Origin: Paenacidovorax monticola | GTDB lineage: Bacteria; Pseudomonadota; Gammaproteobacteria; Burkholderiales; Burkholderiaceae_C | Assembly (NCBI RefSeq): GCF_014489595.1 | Contig: NZ_CP060790.1 | Coordinates: 2,356,001-2,420,000, forward strand | Length of the DNA: 64,000 bases | Reading direction: 5' to 3' | In this document: positions 1 to 8,642 of the stretch, in pieces | Layout: each line of letters starts with the position of its first letter | Numbering within the stretch: the first letter of the stretch is position 1 | Notes under the pieces: generated by a model | Databases searched by the model: none | What the model was told of the DNA's origin: nothing | The model's input: only the letters and a program-made list of their open reading frames with translations | Program-made: the position numbers and the translations under genes

Positions 1-1207
1 GCAGCGCCTCCTCGTAGCCCTTCACGCGGATCACGCTGGCCACGGGCCCGAAGACCTCCTCGCGGTTGATGCGCATGCCCGCCCCGGTGTCCGTCAGCAG
101 CGCCGGGGCCATGAAGTAGCCCTGCTTGCCGCTGCCCGTGTGGCAGGCCACGCGGGTGCCGCCGGCGGCCAGCGTGGCGCCCTCGGCCCGGGCGATCTCC
201 ACATAGGCCAGGTCCTGCTCGAGCTGGGCCTGGCTCACCACCGGGCCCATGTCGGTGCCGGCGGCCAGCGCATCGCCAACCTTGATCCTGGCCATGCGTT
301 CCTGCAGCGCGGCGATGAAGGCCGGGTAGATCCGGTCGGTCACGATCAGGCGGCTCGAGGCCGTGCAGCGCTGGCCCGTGGAGTAGAAGGCGCTCTGGGC
401 GCTCAGTTCCACGGCCTGGGCCAGGTCGGCGTCGTCGAGGATGACCTGGGGGTTCTTGCCGCCCATCTCCAGCTGCACCTTCTTGTGCAGCTCGGCGCAG
501 CGCGCCGCGATGCGCCGGCCCACACCCACGGAGCCCGTGAAGCTGATGGCGGCCACGCCGGGGTGCTCGACCAGGGCTTCGCCGACCTCGCGCCCCCGGC
601 CCATGACGAGGTTGAACACGCCGGCGGGGATGCCCGAGCGGTGGATGATCTCGGCCAGGGCCCAGGCGCTGCCGGGCACGAGGTCGGCGGGCTTCAAGAC
701 CACGCAGTTGCCGAAGGCCAGGGCCGGGGCGATCTTCCAGGCCGGAATGGCGATGGGGAAGTTCCAGGGCGTGATGAGCCCGACCACGCCGAGGGGCTCG
801 CGCGTGATCTCCACGCCGATGCCCGGGCGCACCGAGGGGATGGTCTCGCCCGCCAGGCGCAGGCATTCGCCCGCGAAGAACTTGAAGATCTGGCCGGCGC
901 GCGCGACCTCGCCGATGGCCTCGGGGCGGGTCTTGCCCTCCTCGCGTGCGAGCAGGGTGCCGAGTTCGTCCTTGCGCGCGAGGATCTCGGTGCCGATCTT
1001 GTCGAGGGCGTCCGAGCGGGCCTGGATGCCCGAGGTGCTCCAGGCGGGGAAGGCGGCGGTGGCGGCGGCCACGGCGGTGGCCACGTCAGCGGCGCTGCCC
1101 TGGGCGTATTCGCCGATCACGTCGGACAGGTCGCTGGGGCTGGTGTTGGGGGCGAGGGACGGGGCGGGGGTCCATTCGCCGTTGATGAGGTTGTCAAAGT
1201 GGGGCAT
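1..1207 (-). CDS. NAD(P)-dependent aldehyde dehydrogenase, 3' end outside window
   Basis: 402 codons are visible; the C-terminus lies beyond the left edge. The aldehyde dehydrogenase signatures are in one frame: the general-base motif LEMGGKN (Glu about 247) and the catalytic motif TGQRCTA (Cys about 281), followed by the EEVFGP motif. The STGQRCTASSR form is typical of the 2,5-dioxovalerate (alpha-ketoglutarate semialdehyde) dehydrogenase group. That fits the downstream step of an aldonate pathway whose dehydratase is encoded upstream at 3030-4769. It is the last visible gene of that minus-strand cluster, 61 bases after the receptor gene. The family is certain; the exact substrate is inferred from context. 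Confidence 0.9.
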   Translation of the reverse strand, partial: MPHFDNLINGEWTPAPSLAPNTSPSDLSDVIGEYAQGSAADVATAVAAATAAFPAWSTSGIQARSDALDKIGTEILARKDELGTLLAREEGKTRPEAIGEVARAGQIFKFFAGECLRLAGETIPSVRPGIGVEITREPLGVVGLITPWNFPIAIPAWKIAPALAFGNCVVLKPADLVPGSAWALAEIIHRSGIPAGVFNLVMGRGREVGEALVEHPGVAAISFTGSVGVGRRIAARCAELHKKVQLEMGGKNPQVILDDADLAQAVELSAQSAFYSTGQRCTASSRLIVTDRIYPAFIAALQERMARIKVGDALAAGTDMGPVVSQAQLEQDLAYVEIARAEGATLAAGGTRVACHTGSGKQGYFMAPALLTDTGAGMRINREEVFGPVASVIRVKGYEEAL

Positions 1208-1268
1208 GGCAGGCGGGGCAGAAAGAAAAAAGCGCCGACCACCCGGGCCGGCGCAGCGGAGGGACGCA

Positions 1269-2258
1269 TCAGTCCGGCGTGGCGCCCGACTTCTTCACGA
1301 GCGCGGCCCAGCGCGGGATCTCGCGGGCCATGTGGGCGGCGAGTTCCTCGGGCGTACTGCCCACGATCTCCATGCCCAGCTGATCGGTCAGCTTGGCTTT
1401 CACGTCGGGCTGCTTGAGTGCCTTCACGATCTCGGTGTTGAGGCGCTGCACGATGGCCTTGGGCGTGCCCTTGGGCGCGTAAATGGCCTGCCAGGACGAC
1501 ATCTCGAAGCCCGCGATGCCGGCCTCGATCATGGTCGGCAGCTCGGGCGCGAGCGCCACGCGCTTGCCCGTGGTGACGGCCAGCAGCTTGAGACGCCCGG
1601 CCTTGGCCAGCGGCAGCGCGGCAGTCATCTGGTCGAACATGAACGTGACCTGGCCCGCCGCCACGTCGGTGAGCGCGGGCGGTGTGCCCTTGTAGGGCAC
1701 ATGCGTGAGCTTCACGCCGATCATGTCGCCGAACAGCTCGCCCGCGAGGTGGGTGGAGGTGCCTGCGCCCGAGGAGGCGAACATGCGCTTGGACGGGTCC
1801 TTCTTGAGCAGCGCGACCAGGTCGGCCACCGAGTTCACGCCCAGGTTCGGGTTGATGATGAGCACATTGGGCAGCGTGGCCACGAGCGCCACGGGCTCGA
1901 AGTCCTTCACCGGGTCGTACGAGAGGTTCTTGTACAAGCTCGCATTAATCGCATGGGTGCTGATGGTGCCGCCGAACAGCGTGTAGCCGTCGGCCGGTGC
2001 CTTGGCCACGAACGAGGCGCCGATGCCGCCAGCCTGGCCCGGCTTGTTCTCGACCACCACGGCCTGCTTGAGGCTCTCCTGCAGTTTGTTGGCGATGGTG
2101 CGGCCCACGATGTCGGTGGAGCCGCCCGGCGTGAACGGCACGACATAGGTGATGGGCTTGGCCTGGGGCCATTCCTGGGCCTGGGCCAGGGCCAGCGCGG
2201 GCATGAGGACGATCGAGGCGGCCAGCGCCAGGATGGCGCTGCGGCGATGGATGGGCAT
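1269..2258 (-). CDS. Bug/TctC-family periplasmic solute receptor
   Basis: 329 residues. The start chosen gives a clean Sec signal peptide (MPIHRRSAIL then a hydrophobic run ending ALAQA, about residue 26). The mature part begins with the family's WPxKPITYVVPFTPGGSTD ligand-loop motif and ends in the usual GATPD. These proteins bind small carboxylates in the periplasm, classically for TctAB permeases, but no tctAB genes are nearby, so this is one of the orphan receptors common in this family. Placed between the RraA-like gene and the dehydrogenase, it probably binds the sugar acid handled by the cluster. The longer open frame upstream is antisense overlap with the next gene. Confidence 0.92.
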   Translation of the reverse strand: MPIHRRSAILALAASIVLMPALALAQAQEWPQAKPITYVVPFTPGGSTDIVGRTIANKLQESLKQAVVVENKPGQAGGIGASFVAKAPADGYTLFGGTISTHAINASLYKNLSYDPVKDFEPVALVATLPNVLIINPNLGVNSVADLVALLKKDPSKRMFASSGAGTSTHLAGELFGDMIGVKLTHVPYKGTPPALTDVAAGQVTFMFDQMTAALPLAKAGRLKLLAVTTGKRVALAPELPTMIEAGIAGFEMSSWQAIYAPKGTPKAIVQRLNTEIVKALKQPDVKAKLTDQLGMEIVGSTPEELAAHMAREIPRWAALVKKSGATPD

Positions 2259-2299
2259 GGGTTGTCTCCGGTGGTTCTTGGGGAAATCTTCGGCGCGGC

Positions 2300-3010
2300 T
2301 CAGCGCCCGCAGGCCTGGCGCCATGCCGCGAAGTCGGTGCGCGTCTGCTCGTCGGTGGGCGGGTACAGGCCCAGGATGGAGCGGCCCTCCATCACCTTTT
2401 CCTGCACGAAGTCCTCGAACACGGTCATCTCGGTGGCCTCGGCCGCGATCTCGTCGGCCAGGTGCGCGGGAATCACGATCACGCCCTCGGCATCGCCCAC
2501 GACCACGTCGCCGGGGAACACGGGCGCGTCGCCGCAGCCGATGGGGCCGTTGATCTCGATGGCCTCGTGCAGCGTCAGGTTGGTGGGTGCGCTCGGGCGG
2601 CTGTGGTAGGCCGGCATGCGGTACTTGGCGATATCGGGGCTGTCGCGAAAGCCGCCGTCCGTGACCACGCCGGCCACGCCGCGCTGCATCAGCCGCGCCA
2701 CCAGGATGCCGCCGGCCGATGCGGCGCGCGCGTCCTTGCGGCTGTCGATCACCAGCACCGCGCCGGGCGGGCATTGCTCTACGGCCACACGCTGCGGGTG
2801 GTCGCGGTTCTGGAACACGGCGATGCCGTTGCGGTCCTCGCGCGCCGGCATGTAGCGCAGCGTGAAGGCCTCGCCCACCATGTTGGGCAGGCCGGGGTTG
2901 AGCGGCAGCACGCCCTGGATGAACTGGTTGCGCAGGCCGCGCTTGAAGAGCGCGGTGCACAGCGTGGCGGTGCTCACCTTCATGAGCTGTGCACGGGTTT
3001 GCGGATTCAC
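2300..3010 (-). CDS. RraA-like (HMG/CHA aldolase fold) family protein
   Basis: 236 residues. The core resembles the RraA/demethylmenaquinone-methyltransferase-like fold. A GGILVARLMQRG helix leads into VVTDGGFRDS (about residues 112-122), where the Arg-Asp of the metal and pyruvate site lies, followed by GDVVVGDAEGVIVIP. True RraA inhibits RNase E, but catabolic members act as 4-hydroxy-4-methyl-2-oxoglutarate-type aldolases or as oxaloacetate decarboxylases. Its place directly after the IlvD/Edd dehydratase (19 bases apart) suggests a catabolic lyase acting on the 2-keto-3-deoxy acid or a later intermediate. The fold is well supported; the reaction is not. Confidence 0.85.
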   Translation of the reverse strand: MNPQTRAQLMKVSTATLCTALFKRGLRNQFIQGVLPLNPGLPNMVGEAFTLRYMPAREDRNGIAVFQNRDHPQRVAVEQCPPGAVLVIDSRKDARAASAGGILVARLMQRGVAGVVTDGGFRDSPDIAKYRMPAYHSRPSAPTNLTLHEAIEINGPIGCGDAPVFPGDVVVGDAEGVIVIPAHLADEIAAEATEMTVFEDFVQEKVMEGRSILGLYPPTDEQTRTDFAAWRQACGR

Positions 3011-3029
3011 GGAAAGGTCTCCTCGGGGT

Positions 3030-4769
3030 TCAGAAAATGTCGGGCTCGGGCACGGCGCGGCCGAAGCTGGTTTCGAGAAAGTCGAAGTCGCAGCCCTCGT
3101 TGGCCTGCTTGATGTGGCGGCCGAACATCCAGCCGTAGCCGCGCTCGTAGCGCGGGGGCGGCGGCGTCCAGGCGGCGCGGCGCGCGTCCAGTTCCTCGTC
3201 GCTGACTTCCAGGTGGATGCGCCGCGCGGGCACGTCCACGCTGATGCGGTCGCCCGTCTTCACGAGGGCCAGCGGCCCGCCGACGGCGGCCTCGGGCGAG
3301 CAGTGCAGCAGGCAGCCGCCGTAGCTCGTGCCGCTCATGCGCGCATCGGACAGGCGCAGCATGTCCTTCACGCCCTGCTGGAGCAGCTTGGTGGGTATGG
3401 GCAGCATGCCCCACTCGGGCATGCCCGCGCCGCGCGGGCCGGCATTGCGCAGCACGAGGATGTCGTCGCCCGTCACGTCCAGCTCGGGGTCTTCCACCGC
3501 CTTCTTGAGCGCAGGGTAGTCGTCGAACACCAGCGCGCGGCCCGTGTGCCGCAGCAGGTGCGGCGCGCAGGCGCTGGGCTTGATGACCACGCCGTCGGGC
3601 GCGAGGTTGCCGCGCAGCACGGCCAGCGCGCCCTCGGCATAGATCGGGTTGGCGAGCGGCCGGATCACGTCGTCGTGGTAGACCTCGGCGCCCGCGATGT
3701 TCTCGCCCAGGGTCTTGCCGTTCACCGTGAGCGCCTCGGTCTTCAGATGGCCGCGGATGCGCTCGAGCATCGCGCGCAGGCCGCCCGCGTAGAAGAAGTC
3801 TTCCATCAGGTAGGCATCGCCGCTGGGCCGGATGTTGGCGATCACCGGCACGCGGCGGCTCGCGGCGTCGAAGTCGTCCAGGCTCACGGGGTGGCCCGCG
3901 CGGCGCGACATGGCGATCAGGTGCACGATGGCATTGGTCGAGCAGCCCATGGCCATGGCACAGGCGATACCGTTCTCGAAGTTGGCGCGCGTGAGCAGCC
4001 GGGCGGGCGTGAGGTCCTCCCACACCATCTCGACGATGCGGCGGCCGCATTCGGCGCTCATGCGGATGTGGTTGGCGTCGGGCGCGGGAATCGACGAGGC
4101 GCCCGGCAGCGTGAGCCCCACGGCCTCGGCGATGCCCATCATCGTGGCCGCCGTGCCCATGGTCATGCAGGTGCCGTGGCTGCGCGCGATGCCGGCCTCC
4201 ATCTCGGACCAGGCCTGCTCACCCAAGCGCCCGGCGCGGCGTTCGTCCCAGTACTTGAAGGCATCCGAGCCCGAGCCAAGGACCTTCCCCTTCCAGTTGC
4301 CGCGCAGCATGGGGCCGGCCGGCAGGTAGAGGAACGGAATACCCATGGAGAGCGCCCCCATGGTCAGGCCCGGTGTGGTCTTGTCGCAGCCGCCCATGAG
4401 CACGGCCCCGTCCACGGGGTGGCTGCGCAGCAGTTCCTCGGTCTCCATCGCGAGAAAGTTGCGGTAGAGCATGGTCGTGGGCTTGACCATGCTTTCCGAC
4501 AGCGAGATGGCCGGCAGCTCCAGCGGAAAGCCGCCCGCCTGCAGGATGCCGCGCTTCACGTCCTCCACGCGGTGCTTGAAATGGGCGTGGCATTGGTTCG
4601 CATCGCTCCAGGTGTTGACGATGGCGATCACGGGCTTGCCCATCCAGTCGTCGTAGCCGTAGCCCATCTGCAGCACGCGCGAGCGGTGGCCGAAGGAGCG
4701 GAAGTCGTCAGGCGCGAACCAGCGCGCGCTGCGCAGCGAATCGGGGGAACGTCGTGTCATGTGAGGCAT
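3030..4769 (-). CDS. IlvD/Edd family dehydratase, aldonate (arabinonate-type)
   Basis: 579 residues, the length usual for sugar-acid dehydratases of this family. Iron-sulfur ligands are visible at Cys60 (NQCHAH), Cys128 (GGCDKTTPG) and Cys201 (HGTCMTMG), and the active-site serine motif SDARMSGTSYGG lies near the C-terminus. These enzymes remove water from dihydroxy acids to give 2-keto-3-deoxy acids. The genes around it (semialdehyde dehydrogenase, solute receptor, GntR-type regulator) point to an aldonate such as L-arabinonate rather than the valine/isoleucine precursor. Two starts are possible, 4769 or 4760; neither has a clear Shine-Dalgarno sequence, and the first lies 5 bases from a palindromic operator. 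Confidence 0.9.
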   Translation of the reverse strand: MPHMTRRSPDSLRSARWFAPDDFRSFGHRSRVLQMGYGYDDWMGKPVIAIVNTWSDANQCHAHFKHRVEDVKRGILQAGGFPLELPAISLSESMVKPTTMLYRNFLAMETEELLRSHPVDGAVLMGGCDKTTPGLTMGALSMGIPFLYLPAGPMLRGNWKGKVLGSGSDAFKYWDERRAGRLGEQAWSEMEAGIARSHGTCMTMGTAATMMGIAEAVGLTLPGASSIPAPDANHIRMSAECGRRIVEMVWEDLTPARLLTRANFENGIACAMAMGCSTNAIVHLIAMSRRAGHPVSLDDFDAASRRVPVIANIRPSGDAYLMEDFFYAGGLRAMLERIRGHLKTEALTVNGKTLGENIAGAEVYHDDVIRPLANPIYAEGALAVLRGNLAPDGVVIKPSACAPHLLRHTGRALVFDDYPALKKAVEDPELDVTGDDILVLRNAGPRGAGMPEWGMLPIPTKLLQQGVKDMLRLSDARMSGTSYGGCLLHCSPEAAVGGPLALVKTGDRISVDVPARRIHLEVSDEELDARRAAWTPPPPRYERGYGWMFGRHIKQANEGCDFDFLETSFGRAVPEPDIF

Positions 4770-4774
4770 TACAA

Positions 4775-4790
4775 CACTAATGTATTAGTG
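4775..4790. promoter_or_regulatory. Perfect palindrome, probable GntR operator
   Basis: CACTAAT-GT-ATTAGTG is a perfect 7+7 inverted repeat with a 2-base centre. It lies in the 42-base gap between the divergent dehydratase (start 4769) and GntR gene (start 4812). FCD-type GntR proteins bind short palindromes of this size next to their own gene, so autoregulation plus repression of the catabolic operon is likely. Confidence 0.75.
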
Positions 4791-4811
4791 CGTCAATGCG
4801 ACAATTCCCCC

Positions 4812-5501
4812 ATGCATGTGATCGAAAAAGTCCGACTCGACCGCTCGCGCCATGCCGCGCCCCAGGTCTTCGAGAAGCTGCGCGAGGCCATCCTGTCGCT
4901 GGAACTCACGCCGGGCACGGTGCTCGCGCGCAATGTGCTGGCCGAGCAGTTCGGCATCAGCCAGACGCCCATCCGCGACGCCCTTATGCGCCTGGGCGAG
5001 GAAGGCCTCGTGGACATCTTCCCGCAGCACGCCACGGTGGTGAGCCGCATCGACGTGGGCGCCGCGCGCGAGGCGCATTTCCTGCGCCGCTCGATCGAGC
5101 TGGAGATCGTGCGCGGCCTCGCGCAGCGCGCGCCCGAGGGATTGGCCGGCCGCCTGCAGGCGCAGATGGCGCTGCAGACCACGCTGGCCGCCGCGCAGAA
5201 CTACCGCGATTTCGTGGCGGCCGACCAGGAGTTCCACCACCTCATGTACGAGGCGGCCGGCGTGCCGGGCCTGTGGGACCTGGTGCGGCGCATGTCGGGC
5301 CACGTGGACCGGCTGCGCCGGCTGCACCTGCCCACGGCGGGCAAGACCGAGGCCATCCTGCGCGACCACCAGGCCATCGCGGACGCCATCGCGCGCCAAG
5401 ACCCCGAGAGCGCCCAGGCCGCGCTGCGCACGCACCTGTCGGGCACGCTGAGTTCGCTCGACGAAATCTGTGCGCGCTATCCCGAGTACGTCACGGGCTA
5501 A
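4812..5501 (+). CDS. GntR family (FCD/FadR subfamily) transcriptional regulator
   Basis: 229 residues. An N-terminal winged helix (about residues 15-80) contains LAEQFGISQTPIRDALMRL, the usual GntR recognition-helix pattern. The C-terminal all-helical FCD domain (about 90-220) carries the acidic/histidine metal-site pattern (DQEFHHLMYEAAG, then an HQAIADAIARQD helix). FCD regulators normally respond to small organic acids. It is divergent from the dehydratase cluster with only 42 bases between, so it very likely controls that cluster through the palindrome at 4775-4790. The reading frame is open far upstream, but that part is antisense to the dehydratase. Confidence 0.92.
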   Translation: MHVIEKVRLDRSRHAAPQVFEKLREAILSLELTPGTVLARNVLAEQFGISQTPIRDALMRLGEEGLVDIFPQHATVVSRIDVGAAREAHFLRRSIELEIVRGLAQRAPEGLAGRLQAQMALQTTLAAAQNYRDFVAADQEFHHLMYEAAGVPGLWDLVRRMSGHVDRLRRLHLPTAGKTEAILRDHQAIADAIARQDPESAQAALRTHLSGTLSSLDEICARYPEYVTG

Positions 5502-5517
5502 CGCACGCAGGATCAGC

Positions 5518-5973
5518 TCACTCCCCGGGCCGACCCCGGCGCGCGCCATGCAGCGGCAGCAGCGCCACCAGCGCGAGCCCCAGCACTGCGTGGCTCCAGC
5601 CGATCAGCGCGCGCAGGTCCTCGGGCGCGAAGTAGTACAGCAGATAGCCGCTCAGCGCGGCCAGGCCACCCAGCACGCACAGCGCCAGGCCGGTGCGGCG
5701 CTGGCCCGCCTTGTGCTGGCACAGCCGCAGGTTGCGCGTGGTCATGCGCCAGCCCTGCGGCACATGGGCGGCGGCCAGCACGCCGGCCATGAACAGGCCC
5801 GCGAACCCGGCCGCGCCATGCAGCCGCATCAGCCACGGCTCCAGCGGATGCGGCAGGCTGTCCGCTCCCGCGCCCGCAAGGTAGTGCATGGCAAGCCAGA
5901 GCACGCCGCTGCACGCCAGCGCCCCCACGGTGGCGTAGAGGGCGCGGTACTGCCAGCCTCTGAGGTGGTTCAT
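5518..5973 (-). CDS. Small four-helix membrane protein, cytochrome b-like (DUF4405-type)
   Basis: 151 residues with four predicted membrane segments (about residues 8-30, 48-70, 90-112 and 118-138). Histidines lie in or at the ends of these helices (LAMHYLAG, MRLHGAAG, AAAHVPQG, IGWSHAVLG), which would suit bis-heme b coordination as in DUF4405/ferric-reductase-like membrane anchors. The start codon lies one base after the ApbE stop codon, so translation is coupled. It is the last gene of the Fur-box operon and could carry electrons from the quinol pool to the periplasmic flavoprotein encoded upstream. Family assignment is by architecture rather than by a unique motif. Confidence 0.7.
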   Translation of the reverse strand: MNHLRGWQYRALYATVGALACSGVLWLAMHYLAGAGADSLPHPLEPWLMRLHGAAGFAGLFMAGVLAAAHVPQGWRMTTRNLRLCQHKAGQRRTGLALCVLGGLAALSGYLLYYFAPEDLRALIGWSHAVLGLALVALLPLHGARRGRPGE

Positions 5974-5974
5974 G

Positions 5975-6709
5975 TCAATGCAGCCACGCCCGGGCCCCAT
6001 GGGCCTGCAATACCGGGTGCCGCGCGTCGCCGCTGGCCGCCACGACCTTGGTCAGGGCATCGGCCCACAGACAACTCGGTGCAGCCACGCTCACGTGGGC
6101 GCTCACGCCGTGGCTGCCGGCCACCCAGGCCTGGCTGCGGCGCTGGGGCCCCAGGCAGCTCGTGGCCAGCGCGCCATCGCCCAGGTGCGCGAACGGGCGG
6201 ACGCCGCCGCCCTCTTCGTCGCGCAGCAGTACCGGCACCTGCACGGGGCCAAACGCCCGGAGATCCCCGCCCGCATTGACCCAGCCCGCTTCGCAGCCCA
6301 GGCACTGCAGCGCCTGCACGGCGCGGTCCACCGCATAGCCCTTGGCGATGCCGCCCAGGTCGAACACGGCCGAGGCCGCTCGCTTGTGCAGCGTGTGCCC
6401 GTCGCAATGCCAACCATCAGGCGCACAGCCCAGGGTGATGTCGAACAGGCCGCCGCTGGCCGACTGCAGAGCGCGGGCGGCCCGCAGTACCTCGGCGGTC
6501 TCGGGTGCGACCACCAGGCCTTCACCCACGGGCAGCGCAGCGAACCGCGCGACGTCGCTGCCCTGCTCAAAGCGCGACATGCAGGATTGCACGCGCTGCA
6601 CGGCCGCAAAGGCGGCCTGCATGGCAGCCTCGGCCGCGCCCTGATCTGCCACGCCGATTTCCACCAGCGTGCCCAGCAGCGGACGGGCGCGGCGCAGCCA
6701 GACGGTCAT
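5975..6709 (-). CDS. apbE: ApbE family FAD:protein FMN transferase
   Basis: 244 residues. It shows the ApbE pattern: PLLGTLVEI near the N-terminus, the FDITLG stretch, the DLGGIAKGYAVDRA flavin-binding motif (about residues 138-151), the NAGGDLRAFG motif, and a SCLWADALTKV segment near the end. ApbE transfers FMN from FAD onto a threonine of FMN-binding domain proteins. Exactly such a substrate is encoded directly upstream, and the two genes overlap by 4 bases (ATGA). No clear signal peptide is seen at this start. It lacks the long C-terminal tail of some homologues but looks complete. Confidence 0.93.
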   Translation of the reverse strand: MTVWLRRARPLLGTLVEIGVADQGAAEAAMQAAFAAVQRVQSCMSRFEQGSDVARFAALPVGEGLVVAPETAEVLRAARALQSASGGLFDITLGCAPDGWHCDGHTLHKRAASAVFDLGGIAKGYAVDRAVQALQCLGCEAGWVNAGGDLRAFGPVQVPVLLRDEEGGGVRPFAHLGDGALATSCLGPQRRSQAWVAGSHGVSAHVSVAAPSCLWADALTKVVAASGDARHPVLQAHGARAWLH

Positions 6710-7260
6710 GCCAGCCGGCCACTGCGGCGCAGCAGATCAAGCCAGACCACATTGCGCCGCACGCCTTCGGTCACATGGGTGCAGCTCAACGTAGCGCCGC
6801 TGATGTTGGCGATATCGTCGCCCACCTGCAACGGCGAGGCCGCCGTCTTGCCGACGAACTGCCGGCGCCATGCAGGCAGCCGGATCTCGTGCCCATGGCT
6901 TTCGCGGTACGACAGCACCTCGACCTGGCGCACGCGCCCGTCGGCCTCCACGCCCACGGCGTAGGTGATGCGCTCGAACTTGCCGATCACCTCGTCCACC
7001 ACCACGAAGCCGAGCACGGCGCCCCCCTGGCGGGCCAAGCGCACCTGCAGCCGCGGTGCCATGGGCTTGACGCCCGCTGCCGCCAGCTGCTGCGACAGCG
7101 CGGCATCGAGTGGCAGGTCGCGCAGCTCGAAGGCGTCTGCCTGGGGAAACATGAGCTTCTGCGCCTGCTCGGTGGTCATGTAGTCCACGGCCAGCGCGGC
7201 TGCGGGCGCCAGCGCAACCACGGCGGCGGACGGATACAGCACGAAACGCATCGGGCACAT
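6706..7260 (-). CDS. Exported FMN-binding domain protein (flavinylated)
   Basis: 184 residues. It has an N-terminal signal sequence (MRFVLYPSAAVVALAPAAALA) and a C-terminal FMN-binding domain with the flavinylation motif DIANISGAT; the final Thr is the expected covalent FMN site. The neighbouring ApbE is the enzyme that would attach it. The start overlaps the stop of the porin gene (TGATG) and its own stop overlaps the apbE start, so porin, FMN protein and ApbE are translationally coupled. By analogy with NqrC/RnfG-like domains it should be a periplasmic one-electron carrier. Met at 7260 or at 7251 could be the start. Confidence 0.9.
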   Translation of the reverse strand: MCPMRFVLYPSAAVVALAPAAALAVDYMTTEQAQKLMFPQADAFELRDLPLDAALSQQLAAAGVKPMAPRLQVRLARQGGAVLGFVVVDEVIGKFERITYAVGVEADGRVRQVEVLSYRESHGHEIRLPAWRRQFVGKTAASPLQVGDDIANISGATLSCTHVTEGVRRNVVWLDLLRRSGRLA

Positions 7261-8599
7261 CAGAAGCTCCAGCCCAGTCCCAGGTTCAGCCGGTTGGCCT
7301 GCGTGTTGACGCGGAAGCGCTGCAGGTCCGCCTTGATCACGACGGAGCGCGTGATCCAGAAGTTGGCCCCCACCGTGGCGACCTGCTCGGTCTCGGCCGC
7401 CGTCGGCGTCATGCCGGGCCCCAGGTCGGCGAAGGCACGCGCGGTGTTGAAGCGCTCCAGGCGCACGAAGGGACTGAACGCATAGTCGCCCTGCTGCCAG
7501 AGCTTGTAGGCGCCCTGCACGTACCAGCCGTCGAAGGACTTGGGAATCAGCGTCGGGTTGCCGACCAACGCAAGGTTCAGCCGATCAGAGTTGGAGATGC
7601 TGCCGCGCGCGTAAAGGGCCGACAGGTCCCAGCGCCCCGGCGTCCAGCGTGCGTGCAGGTCGGCCAGCGTGACGCGTGCGCTGGCGAAGCCCGCCTGGCC
7701 ATGGGTGGCGTTCCCGCTGAACAGCGACGCCCCCACGAGCAGGCCCGGCACGCCGCGCCAGTTCGCAGCACCGAACCACGCGAGGTTGCGGGCCTTGGCC
7801 TTGGCCGCCTCCTGGTGGATGGAGCCCAGGGGGACTCTGCGCCTTCGGCCGAGGTCGCATCCCATTTGGTCAGGTCAAAGCCGGTGCTGATGCCGCCCTG
7901 CAGCGTGAGGCCGTTGTCGAAGCTGGCGACGAGCTGCGCGCCCGCTTCACGCCAGGTCGTGGGGATGATGGCCGTCTCGACGAAATTGCGCTCCACGCCA
8001 TAGAAGGCCGTGGGTTCGTGGTTCTCGTTGAGCAGCCCCACGGGCATGAGGAACAGGCCGCCGCGCGCAGCCAGCACGGGCGTGAGCTGGTGCTCGATGT
8101 AGGCCTGCTCCAGCGCCACTTCGCCCGGGTCGCTGGCCGACGTGACGGCATGCTCCACCTCGAGCTCGCCCACGATCTTGGTGCGGTCGTTGATGCGGTG
8201 CTGCAGCCCCAGCACGAAGCGGCGCAGATCAAGCTGCGTCTTGTCCGTGGACTTGGTGGTCCGGTTGTAGTTGATCTCGCCATAGCCCGTGAGCACGGTG
8301 GCTGGTCCTTCGGGTGCCGGTGCAGGGGCAGCCGTCGCGACCGCCGTGGCCGCTGGCGCGCCGCCAGCCGGACCATTCCAGCCGGCTGCGGCCGCGGCCT
8401 GCGGCTGCCGGGATTGCAGTTGTGCGAGCTGCGCCTTGACGTCGGCCAGCTCGGCCGCCAGCTGCTCCAGCTTCTGGGCCAGTTCCGCTTGCGATGGTTG
8501 CGATGGCTGAGCCCGGCCGGGCACGGAGGCCAGGGCCAGCGTCAGGCCCAGTGCGCTGGCGGCGAGCGCCCCGCCATGGCGTTGGAAGATCGGTTTCAT
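7260..8599 (-). CDS. Outer-membrane porin-like beta-barrel, frameshifted in this sequence
   Basis: Starts MKPIFQRHGG with a signal peptide ending in GRAQP, followed by a coiled-coil segment rich in Leu, Ala and Gln (about residues 30-65), a Pro/Ala linker, and a beta-barrel of alternating short strands ending in the typical terminal LGLGWSF (final Phe). The barrel resembles phosphate/anion-selective porins. Frame is lost at a run of five G (7829-7833): adding one base joins GAESP to LGSIHQEAA and restores a barrel of about 446 residues. Given the many similar lesions in the window this is read as a sequencing error. It is the second gene of the Fur-box operon. Confidence 0.8.
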
Positions 8600-8642
8600 G
8601 ACAGTGGGGACAGAGTGAAAAAAATGGGGAGCGCCCCGGGCA

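Noticed and set aside
441..2609. Long plus-strand open frame of over 700 codons opposite the receptor and RraA genes
   Set aside because: It is antisense to two well-supported genes, has no family motif and an Arg/Gly/Ala/Pro-rich composition typical of high-GC shadow frames.
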